In this document: in pieces, positions 35,760 through 47,000 of the stretch
How positions within the stretch are numbered: position 1 is the stretch's first letter
How the letters are laid out: each line of letters begins with the position of its first letter
Assembly: GCA_963846925.1 (NCBI GenBank)
Contig: CAWJXW010000014.1
Span: forward strand, 248,001 to 312,000
Length of the DNA stretch: 64,000 bases
Reading direction: 5' to 3'
Source of the DNA: JAQBQB01 sp963846925
GTDB taxonomy: Bacteria > Gemmatimonadota > Gemmatimonadetes > Gemmatimonadales > Gemmatimonadaceae
Notes under the pieces: generated by a model
Databases searched by the model: none
Seen by the model: only the letters and a program-made list of their open reading frames with translations
Told to the model about the DNA's origin: nothing
Translations under genes and position numbers: made by a program

Positions 35760-38252
35760 ATGCGCACGACGACCATCGCCCGCCTTGGCGCGGGCCTTCT
35801 CCCGCTGGTACTCGCCGCCCAGTTCCTCGGCGCCCAGGGCACCGCCGTCGACTACTCCCGCGCGGACCAGCTCAATGCGCGCTATGAGGGGCTCGCCGTC
35901 GGCATTCCCGACCGCCCGACCTGGATCGGCCGCACTTCGCGCCTTTGGTATCGGCGCACGGCGAAAGGCGGCGGTTACGAATTCATGGTCGTCGACGTCG
36001 CGGCGAAGACCAAACTTCCCGCATTCGACCACGCCAGACTCGCCGACGCGATCATTCGCGCGGGGCTGACGGAGATTCCGGCCGCCGGCCGAGGCGGCGG
36101 CGCACCCGGCGCTCCGACCCGCGTCTCGCCAACCAACCTTCCCTTCGCCGACTTCACCTTCGCCGACGACGAGCACGCGATCGAGTTCGTCGCGACGGGC
36201 TATAACTGGAAGTGTACGACTACTGACTACACCTGTCAGCGCGTAGGCCCCGTCAGCGTCGGCGGGCGAGGCGGCCGCGGCGGACGGGGCGGAGCCGGAC
36301 CGATCGCCGACGACGAGCAGAGCGACATGGTGCCGTTCGAGGGACCATGGGGGGGGACGACATCGAGGCGCTCGGCGACGAGGTGATCGCGCAGCGACTG
36401 GCGCGCCAACAGGGGCCGCCGCGTCCGCCCGCCGACAGTGCGGTGCGCCGTTCGCCGGACGGACAGCACGAAGCGTACATCGAGAACTTCAACGTGCACC
36501 TGCGCGCGACCGGCGCACGCACAGGCTCCCCGCTCACCTACGACGGTTCGGAGGGTGGAGCGTACACATTGCAATCGCTCGCCTGGTCGCCAAACTCGGC
36601 CAAGATCGCGGTGTATCGCGTGACGCCGGGCTACCGCCGGCTCGTGCGCTACGTCGAGTCGTCGCCCGCGGATCAGCTGCAGCCCAAGTACATGGAGCGC
36701 GTCTATGCCAAACCCGGCGACGTACTCGACGAGCGAGATCCGGTGCTCATCGACGTCGCGTCGAAACACGTCGTTCAGGTCGATCACGCGCTCTTCCCGA
36801 ATCCGTATCAGCTCCTCCAGCTCACGTGGCGCAAGGACAGCCGAGCGTTCACGTTCGAGTACAATCAGCGCGGCCATCAGGTCTATCGCGTGATCGAGGT
36901 GGACGCGAGCACCGGCGGCGCACGCTCGATCGTCGCCGAGGAGTCCAAGGCGTTCGTCGACTATCGCACCGGCCACCGACGGGATCACCGACTCCGGACG
37001 CCGCTTCCGCTACGACGTCGCCGACGGGAAGGAGATGATCTGGATGTCGGAGCGCGACGGCTGGAGTCAGCTGTATTTGATCGACGGCGCGACAGGTCGC
37101 GTAGAGAACCAGATCACGAAGGGCAACTGGGTCGTCCACAACGTGCAGCACGTGGACGAAGCGAAGCGCCAGATCTGGTTCACGGCGAACGGCATGGACC
37201 CGAAGGAGGATCCGTACTTCCTCCACTACTACCGAGTCAACTTCGACGGCACCGGCCTCACGCCGATGACTCCCGAGGACGGGATGCACGCCGTCTCGTG
37301 GTCGGGCGACAGCAGCTACTATGCGGATCTCTGGTCACGCGTCGACGCCGCGCCGTCGCTCGACGTTCACAGCGCGTCCGACCGGCGCGTGGCGATGGAC
37401 GTGGAGCACGGCGACCTCTCGGCGCTCTCCGCGGCCGGATGGAAGCCGCCTGAAGTGTTCGTCGCGAAGGGGCGCGACGGCGTCACCGACATCTGGGGCG
37501 TGATCTTCAAGCCGACGAACTTCGATCCCAAGAAGAAGTATCCGGTGATCGAGAACATCTACGCCGGGCCGCAGGGCTCGTTCGTGCCGAAGTCGTTCGG
37601 CGTCACGAACGACATGCGCAACCTCGCCGAGCTGGGGTTCATCGTCGTGCAGATGGACGGCATGGGGACGGCGAATCGCTCGAAGGCCTTTCACGACGTC
37701 GCGTTTCAGAATCTCGGCGACGCCGGATTCCCGGACCGTATTCTCTGGCACAAGGCAGTGGCAGCGAAGTATCCGTGGTATGACATCACGCGCGTCGGCA
37801 TCTACGGCACGTCGGCCGGCGGACAGAACTCGCTCGGCGGAATGCTCTTCCATCCGGAGTTCTACAAGGCCGCGGTGTCGGCGGCGGGTTGCCACGACAA
37901 CCGCATGGACAAGATCTGGTGGAACGAGCAGTGGATGGGTTGGCCGCTCGGTCCACACTACGCCGCGTCGTCGAACGTGGACAACGCGTCGAAGCTGCAG
38001 GGCGACCTGATGCTGATCGTCGGTGAGCTCGACACGAACGTGGACCCGTCGTCGACGATGCAGGTCGTCAACGCGTTGATCAAAGCCAACAAGACCTTCG
38101 ATCTGTTGGTGATCCCGGGCGCCGACCACACGAACGGCGGCCCGTACGGCATTCGCAAGCGCAACGACTTCTTCGTGCACCATCTGCTCGGTGTCGAGCC
38201 GCCGGAGCGGAACGCAACTCAAACGATTCAGGCCGGACGCGCCGGCCGCTGA
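35760..38252 (+). CDS. Secreted S9 family (DPP IV-type) peptidase, frame-shifted
   Basis: About 830 residues from the ATG at 35760 (GGAG 8 nt upstream, signal peptide ending FLGAQG). The propeller lies in frames one and two: RTSRLWYRRTAKGGGYEFMV, RSPDGQHEAYIENFNVHLRA, YTLQSLAWSPNSAKIAVYRV. The hydrolase lies in frame three with Ser in GIYGTSAGGQNSLGG, Asp in GELDTNVDPSST and His in PGADHTNGGPYG. The first shift sits on an eight-G run at about 36350, where nine would restore FEGPWGGDDIEAL; the second is near 36975. DPP IV-type enzymes release N-terminal dipeptides. An M24 peptidase follows 25 bp downstream. Confidence 0.88.
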
Positions 38253-38277
38253 CTACGACCCCTCTCTCAATCCACCA

Positions 38278-39527
38278 ATGGACAGACGGTCTTTCGTTTC
38301 TCGCTCGGCCACCACGCTCGGCGCAGTCGCCGCGGCGCGAACCGGAGCGTTCGACGTTCCATCGCTCGAAGCGATCACGCTTCAGGCGAAGCCCGCCCCG
38401 ATCACGGACGACGAGCGGCGAGCGCGGATCGAGAAGGCGCGCCGCTTGATGGCGGAGAACGGGATCGACGCGATGTTTCTCGAGGGCGGGTCGAGCATGG
38501 CGTACTTCACCGGCGTGCATTGGGGGAACAGCGAGCGCACGTTCGGCGTCGTCATACCTGCCAAAGGTGAGCTTGCGTGGGTGACGCCCGGGTTCGAGGA
38601 AGCCCGCGCGCGCGAACTGATCAAGTTTTCGAACGACGTCCGCGTCTGGCAGGAGGACGAGAGTCCGTTCCAAGGTCATCGCCGGGATTCTCAAGGATCG
38701 CGGCGTCACGACCGGCAAGGTCGGCATGGAGGAGCGCGTCCGCTTCTTCATCGCCGACGGCGTGCGTCAGCGTCTGCCCAGCGCGCAGTACGTGATCGCG
38801 ACGCCGGTGACAGCCGGGTGCCGCATGATCAAGTCACCCGCCGAGATCGCGCTGATGCAGCACGCGAACGAGATAACGCTCCAGGCGATCGGGGCGACAT
38901 TGAAGGCGCTCAAGCCGGGCATGTCGCAGCACGACGTGTCGTCGAGCGTCGCGTCGGTGACGCAGCGGCTCGGCGGCACGAGCGACGGGGGGCGCGCTCG
39001 TCATCTTCGGGAAGTACACCGCGTTCCCGCACGGCAGCAGCCAGCCGCAGACCCTGCGCGAAGGCGACGTCGTGCTCGTCGACGCCGGATGCACGGTCGA
39101 CGGCTACACGTCCGACATCACGCGGACGACGGTGTTCGGCAAACCGACCCAGCGCCAGCGCGACGTGTGGGAAGTCGAGAAGCGCGCGCAGGACGCCGCG
39201 TTCCAGGCCGCGCAGGTCGGCGCCGCGTGCGAGTCGGTCGACGCCGCCGCCAGAAAGGTGATCACCGACGCCGGTTTCGGCCCAGGCTACAAGGTGCCTG
39301 GGCTTCCGCACCGCACCGGCCACGGCATCGGCCTCGACGGCCATGAGTGGACCAATTTCGTGAAGGGCAACACGACCAAGATTCAGCCAGGCATGTGCTT
39401 CAGCGACGAGCCGACGATCGCGATCTATGGCGAGTTCGGCATTCGCCTCGAGGACTGCCTGCACATCACGGAGAACGGCCCGCAGATGTTCACGCCGCGG
39501 AGTCCGTCGATCGAGCGGCCTGTGTAG
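38278..39527 (+). CDS. Tat-exported M24 family (Xaa-Pro) aminopeptidase, frame-shifted
   Basis: About 416 residues. RRSFVSRSATTLGAVAAA is a Tat-type signal. The N-terminal creatinase-like domain has LMAENGIDAMFLEGGSSMAY and WVTPGFEEARA. The pita-bread domain supplies all five metal ligands: two Asp in DAGCTVDGYTSDITRT, His in HRTGHGIGLDGHE, Glu in CFSDEPTI and Glu in IRLEDCLH. Reading frame changes near 38675 and 38985 (the latter within a G-rich run). Such enzymes remove the residue before proline. Following an S9 peptidase by 25 bp, it probably works in the same extracytoplasmic peptide-use pathway. Confidence 0.87.
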
Positions 39528-39539
39528 CTCGGGAGTCCG

Positions 39540-40183
39540 CTACGGCGCGAACGGATTCGTGAGCTTGAAGTAGGTCGAATCGATTCGCCGCACGTAGCCG
39601 AGCGTCTCGCTGTATCGCCACCGCTGCACGCGCGGGGCGATCAGCTCGATGTTGGACCACGCCGGCTCGGGAGACGTCTGCTTCGCCACGGCCAAGCGCG
39701 CGCCCGATCGTGCCCTCGCCGGCGTTGTAGCTCGCGAACATGAAGTGGTAGCGTTCCGCTTCCGGAACGTTCGCCCAGAGCTGCCACAGGTCGCGGTCGT
39801 GCAGGATGCCGGCAGCGATGTTCCAGTCGGGCTGGTCGATCGGGCCGAATTCTGGCCGGTGCGAAGCGATCTGCTGGTACGTCGACGGCATGAGCTGCAT
39901 TACGCCGCGCGCGCCGACCCAGCTCGTCGCGTTGGGCTTCAGCTCGCTCTCGGCGAATCCTTGCGCCTTGAAGTAGCGCCAGTCGAAAGCGGAGCCGAAG
40001 TACCGTTTCGAGTATTTCTTGAAGGTTGGGTCGAAGCGCTGGCTGATTTTCTTCGCCGCGCGCGCCTCGGCGACTCGCTCGAGGGCGTTGGCTGGCGGCG
40101 GCGGGGACGCGCCACCCTGTCCGCTCGCCGCGGCGGGGAAGACTGCCAGCCCAAGCCAGATCAGCGCAGCGGAGCAGGCGCAT
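39540..40183 (-). CDS. Lytic transglycosylase (SLT-like), copy 1, frame-shifted
   Basis: About 213 residues. The SLT lysozyme-like core reads AQGFAESELKPNATSWVGAR (catalytic Glu in FAES), VMQLMPSTYQQI, DWNIAAGILHDRDLWQLW, FMFASYNAGEGTIGRA and, one frame over, ETLGYVRRIDSTYFKL before the TAG at 39540. The ATG at 40183 is one base out of frame with the hydrophobic signal (ALIWLGLAVFPAAASGQ), so an indel near 40168 is needed, and another near 39700. It cleaves peptidoglycan glycan strands to 1,6-anhydro ends. It is 52-60% like copy 2 by eye, and each copy is preceded by a DUF350 gene. Confidence 0.82.
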
Positions 40184-40189
40184 CGGTGT

Positions 40190-40394
40190 CTACCCGATGG
40201 CGCGCCCGACGATGAGCGCGATCGAGACCCACAAGCGCACCGATGAAGATCGCCGCGGCGATGTTTCCGCGCTTCAGCTCCTGGGGGAAGTCGACGTCGG
40301 GCATGAGCCGATCGATGACTCGATAGCTCACGTACATCAGCACCACGCCCAGGGCGGCGTAAACGAGGTTGAGCGCAAGGATCGCCAGCTGCAC
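40190..40394 (-). CDS. DUF350 small membrane protein, copy 1, frame-shifted
   Basis: About 68 residues from a GTG at 40394. Two membrane helices (LAILALNLVYAALGVVLMYV and, across a one-base shift at about 40225, AIFIGALV then VSIALIVGRAIG) flank the charged loop RVIDRLMPDVDFPQELKRGN, the signature of the DUF350 family of inner-membrane proteins. It ends 7 bp before the start of lytic transglycosylase copy 1. DUF350 biochemistry is unknown. Confidence 0.75.
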
Positions 40395-40560
40395 GAAGTC
40401 ACCCCGTGGTTGGTCTCGGAGGCCGTTCAACCGGCCTCATCACAAGACGACGCTCGAGCGGGAGGAGTTTCAATTCCGATCGTCGTCGAGCGGCGCGAGC
40501 GCGTCTGGCGCTCAAACTACGACGAACGCTGGAGCCGACCGATGCGGGTGGGCGAGCCCG

Positions 40561-41256
40561 TCAGAGGGTGTCGACGGCGGAAGGCTTCACAGACGGATTG
40601 GACAGCAACTGGTGCACGGCGTCGATCCGGCGCACGTATCCAAGCGTCTCTTTGTATATCCACGGATGTACGCTCGGAGCGACGCGCGCGATGTTGGCCC
40701 ACGTCGTATCCGCCGGCCACTGCGACGTCGCCAGCTTGTACGCCTTGATGATCGGCCCTCGGCCGGCGTTGTAGCTCGCGAACATGAAATGATAGCGCTC
40801 GTCGTAGGGCACGAGGTGCCAGAAATCCCAGAGGTGCCGGTCGTAGTAGATGCCCGCGGCGATGTTCCACTCCGGCTGATCGATCGGTCCGAAATCGGGA
40901 TTCTGAGACGTGATTTCGTGATAGGTCGTGGGCATCAGTTGCATCAGCCCACGCGCGCCGACCCAGCTCTTCGCGCGGGGATCGAGCCTGCTCTCCGCGA
41001 AGCCCTGGGCCTTGAACCAACGCCAGTCGAACCCGGCGCCGAAGTACTGTTTCGTGTACTTGTTGAAGGTGCCGTCGTATTGCGTGTTGATCTTTCGCGC
41101 GACGATCGCGGCGGCCGCGTCCTCGATCCGCGCCATCAGGCCCTGCTTGGGCGGGGTCTGCGCGGCGGCGGTCGCCTGCGGCCCTTGGCCGCACTCCATC
41201 CTGGCGGCGACCACGAAAATCGCGGCGAGGACGACCGCTCGTCGTACTCCGGTCAC
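40561..41256 (-). CDS. Lytic transglycosylase (SLT-like), copy 2
   Basis: 231 residues, intact, GTG start at 41256 with a signal peptide (VVLAAIFVVAARMECGQ). The catalytic Glu is in WFKAQGFAESRLDPRAKSWV, followed by GLMQLMPTTYHEIT, PEWNIAAGIYYDRHLWDFWH, YHFMFASYNAGRGPI and ETLGYVRRIDAVHQLLSNP. A helical spacer (about 35-75) precedes the domain. It acts on peptidoglycan in the periplasm. It starts 33 bp after DUF350 copy 2, repeating the arrangement of copy 1, and serves to show where that copy's frame breaks are. Confidence 0.9.
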   Translation of the reverse strand: MTGVRRAVVLAAIFVVAARMECGQGPQATAAAQTPPKQGLMARIEDAAAAIVARKINTQYDGTFNKYTKQYFGAGFDWRWFKAQGFAESRLDPRAKSWVGARGLMQLMPTTYHEITSQNPDFGPIDQPEWNIAAGIYYDRHLWDFWHLVPYDERYHFMFASYNAGRGPIIKAYKLATSQWPADTTWANIARVAPSVHPWIYKETLGYVRRIDAVHQLLSNPSVKPSAVDTL

Positions 41257-41289
41257 GGCAGACGCCTCGCGCTGTCCGGCCGCAGTCGG

Positions 41290-41493
41290 TTACGCGATCG
41301 CGCGTCCGATGATCAACGCGATGGAAACGAAAAGTGACCCGACGAAGATGGCCGCCGCGACGTTTCCACGCTGCAGCTCTTTCGGCAGCTCGACCTCGTG
41401 CAACAGCCTGTCGATCACGCGAAAACTGACGTACATGAGCATGACGCCGAGCGCCGCGTACGCGAGGTTCATCAGCAAAATCGCAACTTGCAC
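41290..41493 (-). CDS. DUF350 small membrane protein, copy 2
   Basis: 67 residues, intact, GTG start at 41493. Two helices (AILLMNLAYAALGVMLMYVS and AAAIFVGSLFVSIALIIGRA) enclose RVIDRLLHEVELPKELQRGN. The same protein is repeated 1.1 kb downstream. Inner membrane, function unknown. It is the first gene of the second DUF350 plus transglycosylase cassette. Confidence 0.82.
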   Translation of the reverse strand: MQVAILLMNLAYAALGVMLMYVSFRVIDRLLHEVELPKELQRGNVAAAIFVGSLFVSIALIIGRAIA

Positions 41494-41555
41494 GGGTCCA
41501 CCTCAGCGGTTGTCGTGATGCGCGCCGCGCATCACGGCCACGTGGCGGAGTGCGA

Positions 41556-44000
41556 TCAGCGCCTAACGTCGACTCGGCAAGCTCCGGGCCGTGTCAAGAG
41601 CTCATCGTCGAGCCCGACTCGGCGAATCAACACCGAGAACCGCTTGCTCCCACGGATCGGGTCGAACGCGAAATCGCAGAGCGGCGCAAAGGACGGCCAG
41701 ATCTCGCGCGCGACCGTCGCCTTCTCGAAATCATCGAGCGCGCGTGCCGTGTCGCCGACGCCGAGGTAGGCGAGCGCCGCCGTCGACGCGGAAAACCAGC
41801 GCGGCATCTGCGCCTCGAACTCATGCGCCATGCGCAGCGCCGTCGTGCGGTCTCCCGATCTGCCGATCGCCAGCGCCAGATTGCCGCCGAAAGGCGGCCC
41901 CTTCAACGGCCCGCGCGTCGCGACAAGCCTGGCGTCGGCGTTTCGATTCGCGGCGAGATAGGCCAACGTCGACAACTGAATCAGCGGCGGTGACATCGAG
42001 TCGACTTCCATGACACGGCGCGATTCGGCGAGCGCCTCGTCGTGGCGCCCGAGCAGCGACAGAGAACTGACCTTCCACGCGGCGACCACCGGCGAGAACG
42101 GCTCGAGCGTCGCCGCGCGCGTGATGGTCGCGAGAGCATCCGCCGGACGACCCGTGTACAGCAGGTAGCGCGCGTACTGCGTCAACGCCGACACGTCGTT
42201 CGAGTCGGCCGCGATCGCGCGCCGAAATTCGTCGCCGGCCTCGATCCACTCGAACGCGTGCATGTGCGCGAGGCCGAGGGCGACGTGCGCCTGCGCGAGC
42301 GAGCTGTCGATCGCCAGCGCGCGCCGCGCCGCACGCATGGCCCGGCCGCGCACACTGTCCGCCGGGACGCCGTTGAAATACGGCAGGTACTCTAGTGTCT
42401 CGCCGAGCGCGGCGTACGCCATGGCGTAGGAAGAGTCCTTGTCGATCGCCTGCTGAAAGAGGTCCACCGCGCGGGGCAGCGTTCGCCGCGCGAATAGCAG
42501 AAAGCGCGCTCTCAAGTAGAGATCGTGTGCATCGCCATTCTGAGTGCCTTGCGCGACGTTGGCGGGGGCCCTCGCGGCGACGGCAGCCCCGCTCGAAAGC
42601 CGCGGCGCCAGCGCGGCGATGATTTTGCGCGCGAGGCCGCTCTCCAACGTGAACAGATCCTTGGCATCGCTGTCGAAGTGGTCGGCCCAGATCTCTTGAC
42701 CCGTGCTCGCGTCGGCGAGTTGCGCGGAGGCGACGAGCTGCGGGCCCACCGAACGGATCGAGCCGACGACGACGAAGCCGACCGATAGAGTGTTTCCGAC
42801 CTCGCGCGGATCGATGCCGGCCCCGCTCGCGACGCGGTTCTTGTATCGATAGGTCGATGTGCGCGCCGCGACGCGTACACCAGGCAGCTTGCCGAACGCG
42901 GTCGCGAGCTCGTCGGTTATGCCATCGACGAGATAGTCACGCGCCGAGTCGCCGCCCAGGTTGGCAAACGGGAGAACAGCGAGTGTCTTGACGCCGCCCG
43001 CGGGCACCGCCGCTGCGCGCGGTCGACGCGCGAAGAAAAGAGCTGACACCGCAATGACGCCGGTTGCGACGACACCGACCACGACGCGCCGGCGCGGCTG
43101 GTGACCCGGTTTGCCTCGCGTCGCCGCCGGCGTGCTGACGGTATCGAGCGCCTGAAGCACTTCGCGCGCCGACTGCGGTCGCTTGGCCGGATCTTTTTCC
43201 AAGCACTGCATCACGAGAGCCGCGAGACCCGACGGGCAATCGGCTCGCCGATCGGCGATCGGAACCGGCGTCTCGTTCACATGCGCGAGAAACGTTTGGT
43301 GAACAGGCCGGGCGTGAAACGGCGTCTCGCCGCACAACAGCTCGTACCCGAGGCATCCGAGGGCGTAGAGATCCGCGCGGTGATCCGTGCCTGGGTCGCC
43401 GACGCCTTGCTCGGGCGCCATGTATGCGGGTGTCCCGATCGCCGTGCCGATTTGCGTGACGACCGACGCGTCGGCGCGGGGCGTGCCCTCGCCGTCCGGC
43501 GTCATCGTGCTCGCCCGGATCAGCGCCTTCGCGATCCCGAAGTCCGTCACGACGGCTGCATCGCCGGAGAGCAGCACGTTGTCAGGCTTGATGTCGCGGT
43601 GCACCACGCCGCGCTCGTGCGCGTAGGCCAACGCGCGTGCGACGTCACGCAGCACACTGATCACGTCGCCGATCGGGAGCGGGCCCGACGACAACCGGTG
43701 GCGCAGTGAGAGGCCGTCGACGAACGGCATCGTGTAGTACGGTCGGCCGTCGAACTCTCCGGCCGACAAGAGCGGAACGATGTTCGCCTGCTGGAGCGCG
43801 GCGGCGAGCCGGATCTCGCGCTCGAAGCGACTCCCCGACAGGCCGACGGCCAGCTCCGGCGACAACACCTTCACGACGACTTGACGCCCGAGCGCGGTCT
43901 CGGTGGCGGCGAAGACGTGCGACATCCCGCCGCCGCCGAGCTCTCGCTCGATGGTGTAGGCACCACCGAGCGAGTGTTGAAGCTCGTCGCGAAGGCTCAT
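41556..44000 (-). CDS. Membrane Ser/Thr protein kinase with TolB/FlgO-like and TPR tail
   Basis: 814 residues, intact. The Hanks-type kinase occupies about 1-275: Gly-loop LGGGGMSHVF, Lys44 in VVVKVL, catalytic HRDIKPDN with Asp136, and Asp153 in DFGIAKAL, so it should be active. One membrane helix lies near 300 (VVGVVATGVIAVSALFF). Outside follows a region like FlgO/adenylate-cyclase-associated TolB-N (LAVLPFANLGGDSARDYLVD, VGSIRSVGPQLVASAQLADA) and then about six TPRs to the end. This layout is abundant in Gemmatimonadota and Acidobacteria. The outer half probably senses a ligand or complex. Targets unknown. The tricorn-like gene ends 16 bp upstream on the same strand. Confidence 0.93.
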   Translation of the reverse strand: MSLRDELQHSLGGAYTIERELGGGGMSHVFAATETALGRQVVVKVLSPELAVGLSGSRFEREIRLAAALQQANIVPLLSAGEFDGRPYYTMPFVDGLSLRHRLSSGPLPIGDVISVLRDVARALAYAHERGVVHRDIKPDNVLLSGDAAVVTDFGIAKALIRASTMTPDGEGTPRADASVVTQIGTAIGTPAYMAPEQGVGDPGTDHRADLYALGCLGYELLCGETPFHARPVHQTFLAHVNETPVPIADRRADCPSGLAALVMQCLEKDPAKRPQSAREVLQALDTVSTPAATRGKPGHQPRRRVVVGVVATGVIAVSALFFARRPRAAAVPAGGVKTLAVLPFANLGGDSARDYLVDGITDELATAFGKLPGVRVAARTSTYRYKNRVASGAGIDPREVGNTLSVGFVVVGSIRSVGPQLVASAQLADASTGQEIWADHFDSDAKDLFTLESGLARKIIAALAPRLSSGAAVAARAPANVAQGTQNGDAHDLYLRARFLLFARRTLPRAVDLFQQAIDKDSSYAMAYAALGETLEYLPYFNGVPADSVRGRAMRAARRALAIDSSLAQAHVALGLAHMHAFEWIEAGDEFRRAIAADSNDVSALTQYARYLLYTGRPADALATITRAATLEPFSPVVAAWKVSSLSLLGRHDEALAESRRVMEVDSMSPPLIQLSTLAYLAANRNADARLVATRGPLKGPPFGGNLALAIGRSGDRTTALRMAHEFEAQMPRWFSASTAALAYLGVGDTARALDDFEKATVAREIWPSFAPLCDFAFDPIRGSKRFSVLIRRVGLDDELLTRPGACRVDVRR

Positions 44001-44016
44001 CGAACCGGCGTTGTCC

Positions 44017-47000
44017 TCACGCTGGCGGCTTCACCCGCTTGCCCCACGTCGGCGGCGGCGGCTCCTTCGTCGCGCGATCGACCGGATGCGCCTTGAGCTG
44101 CTTCATCGCCTTCGGCGACCGCGCGCTTCGAGCTGCAGGTCGTGACCGGCGATCACTTCCTTCGGCGTGTTCTCGACGTCGATGTCCGGCGCGACGCCTT
44201 CGTTCTCGACCGCCCACTTGCCGTCGCGCGCGAAGAATCCGCCGCGCGGCGCGATCGCCGATCCGCCGTCGACGAACGGCGGCGTGTCGGCGGTGTGAAC
44301 GAGTCCGCCCCACGTCCGCTTGCCGACGAGCGTGCCGATCTTGCGATAGCGGAACATGTACGGCATCGAGATCGCCGCCCGATCCCGCCATTTCGTTGAT
44401 GATCATCACCTTCGGGCCCCAGATGCCGGCCGCGGGGCTCGTGAACGGCATGCGATCGCCGGCGACGTTGTTGAAGTAGCCGTCGAAGTCGCGCTGCAGC
44501 ACGTCGATGATGTAGTCGGCGGCCTGGCCGCCGCCGTTGTACCGCTCGTCGATGATCGCGCCCTTCTTGTCCTGCTGCGCGAAGTAGTAGCGGTTGAAGC
44601 TCGTGTAGCCCGGCTGCCCGGTGTTCGGCAGATAGACGTACGCGAGCTGTCCGTGCGACAGCGAATCGACGACGTGCGCGCGATTGCCTCGATCCACGCG
44701 CGCGTGCGCAGCGTCTGCTCGTTCGCGACGGGCACGACCGTCACGTGCCGCGCGCCGTCGGCCGTCGGCGTCGCTGTTGACGACGAGGCTCGATCTGCTT
44801 GTTCGCCGTGCCGTCGAGCAGGCGATAGATGTTGTCCGGCGCCTTCAGATCCTGCCCGTTGATCGCGAGGATGTAGTCGCCGACGCGCACGTCGACGCCC
44901 GGCGCCGCGAGCGGCGCGCGCAGATCGGGATTCCACTCCTCGTCGTCGTAGATCTTCGTGATGCTTGATAGCGTCCGTTCTCGATCGACGAAGTCGGCGC
45001 CGAGCAGGCCGCCCGGCACCGCGGCGGGCACGTCGGGCATGTCGCCGCCGCGCACGTACGAGTGGCCGATCGAGATCTCGGCGCCCATCATGGTCGATGA
45101 GATAATTCAGATCGGCGCGATGGTTCACGTACGGCAGGAGCGGGCGAGTACATCTGCTTCACCTTCGGCCAGTCGGCGCCGTGTTCGTTCGGCACGTAGA
45201 GGTAGTCGCGCTGGTTGCGCCACGCTTCGTCGAAGATCTGCTTGAACTCCTGCTTCGGATCGACGTACGCGCGCAGATCGGCGGTCGACTGCGGCCCTGA
45301 CCGGCCTGCGGCGGATTGCGATCGGCGTCGACGAGGAAGAGCTGCGGTCCACCGCCGGCACCTGCGCGCACCACCGCGTCCGCCGCGACCGCCGCCACCG
45401 CCAGCGCCGCGATACAGCGAGCTTGTGCCCGTCGAGGCTCACGTCGTAGTCGGCCGCGCCCGTGACGAACGGCACGTCACGATGATCGCGCAGCGAGTAG
45501 CGATGCAGCGTCGCGCCGCCGCCGGCGCCGCCGCGGCCACCGCCACCGCCCGCGGCGGCCTCGAGGAAGTAGACCATCCCGGCGGCGCCGGCCTTCAGAT
45601 TCGAGTACTGACGCTCGGGAATGCCCGGCACGGCGAGAATGCGATGCTGCAGGCCGTCGAAGTCGATCGTGACAGTCGGGCATCGGCGCGCGCGGCGCCG
45701 GACGCGGCGCGCTTCTCGCCGCCTGCTGCGCTGTCGGCCCGCGCGCCGCACCGCCGCCGACCGCCGCGGCCACCTCGACCGACCACCGCCGCCCGCGGCC
45801 GGCTGCGCCGTCCTCTTCATCGCTCTCCGGCAGGAACGGCGACGGATCGGTCTTGCGCAGCATCGCCGCGTAGAGACCGAACGTCTCGGTGTGGTCGTAG
45901 TTCGTCATGTCGAGCCACTGCGACTTGAGACCGAAGTCGGTCGACGCGAGGAACCACAGATACTTGCCGCTCGCGTCCCACGCCGGCGAGATGGCGTCGG
46001 CGAGACCGTCGGTCACCTGCTTCGACGACGCCCGTCTCGACGTTCACGACTTCGATCGCCTGGTAGAGCGAGTTCAGATGCTTCGCGTAGGCGATCCACT
46101 TGCCGTCCGGCGACCACGCCGGATTCATCGTGCGCGTCGGCACCATCCACGGATCGTTGCCGACGATCTTCGCCTGGCCCGTCGCGACGTCCACGACCCA
46201 CAGCTTGAGGTTCGTGTCGTGGAACATGATCCGCTTGCCGTCGGGCGACCACGCCGCCGTGTAGAAGTGGCCGGTCGTCGGAATCTTGATCTCGCGCGGC
46301 GGCGTGAGACCGTCCTGCGACTCGATGTAGAGCGCGTACTCGCCTGACTCGTCGCTGAAGTACGACAGCTGCTTGCCGTCGGGCGACCACGCCGGCTCGT
46401 GCTCCGCCGACGCGCTCGAGTTCGAGAGATTGCGAACGTCGCCCTTGTCGGCCGGGATCGTGAAGATCTCGCCGCGCGCCTCGACGCGCGACGCGCTTGC
46501 CCGTCGGCGACAGCGCGAGGTTGCTCATGCTCGCCGCTCACGTCCTTCCACTGCGGCATCATCCACGGGAAGTCGCCCGCGGCCGTGATGTTCACGACGT
46601 GCTCCTTGCCGGACTTCGGATCGAGCAGGTGGATGTGCCCGGCCTGCTCGAACACGACGGCGCTGCCGTCGGACGCCGCGTCGAGCGCCTTCACGTCGTA
46701 GTCGCTGAAGTTCGTGAGCTGCGTCGAGCTTCTTCGACTTGGTGTCGTAGCTCCAGACGTTCGCCGACGCCGTCGCGGTCGGAGACGAAATCGACGACGT
46801 CGTTGTTGACCCACACCGGATCCATGTTCTTCGACTCGGGCGTCGACGGCGCCGAGAAGTGCGACGAGCCGCGCGGCGAGCCCGCCTGCGCGACGACGAG
46901 ATCGGTCGTGCCGTTCGGCGTCGTCTCGAGATCGAACGTCTTGAGGTCGACGATCCAGATCGGACGATTCTGCCCGCCGCGATAGTTGCGCCGCTCTTCG

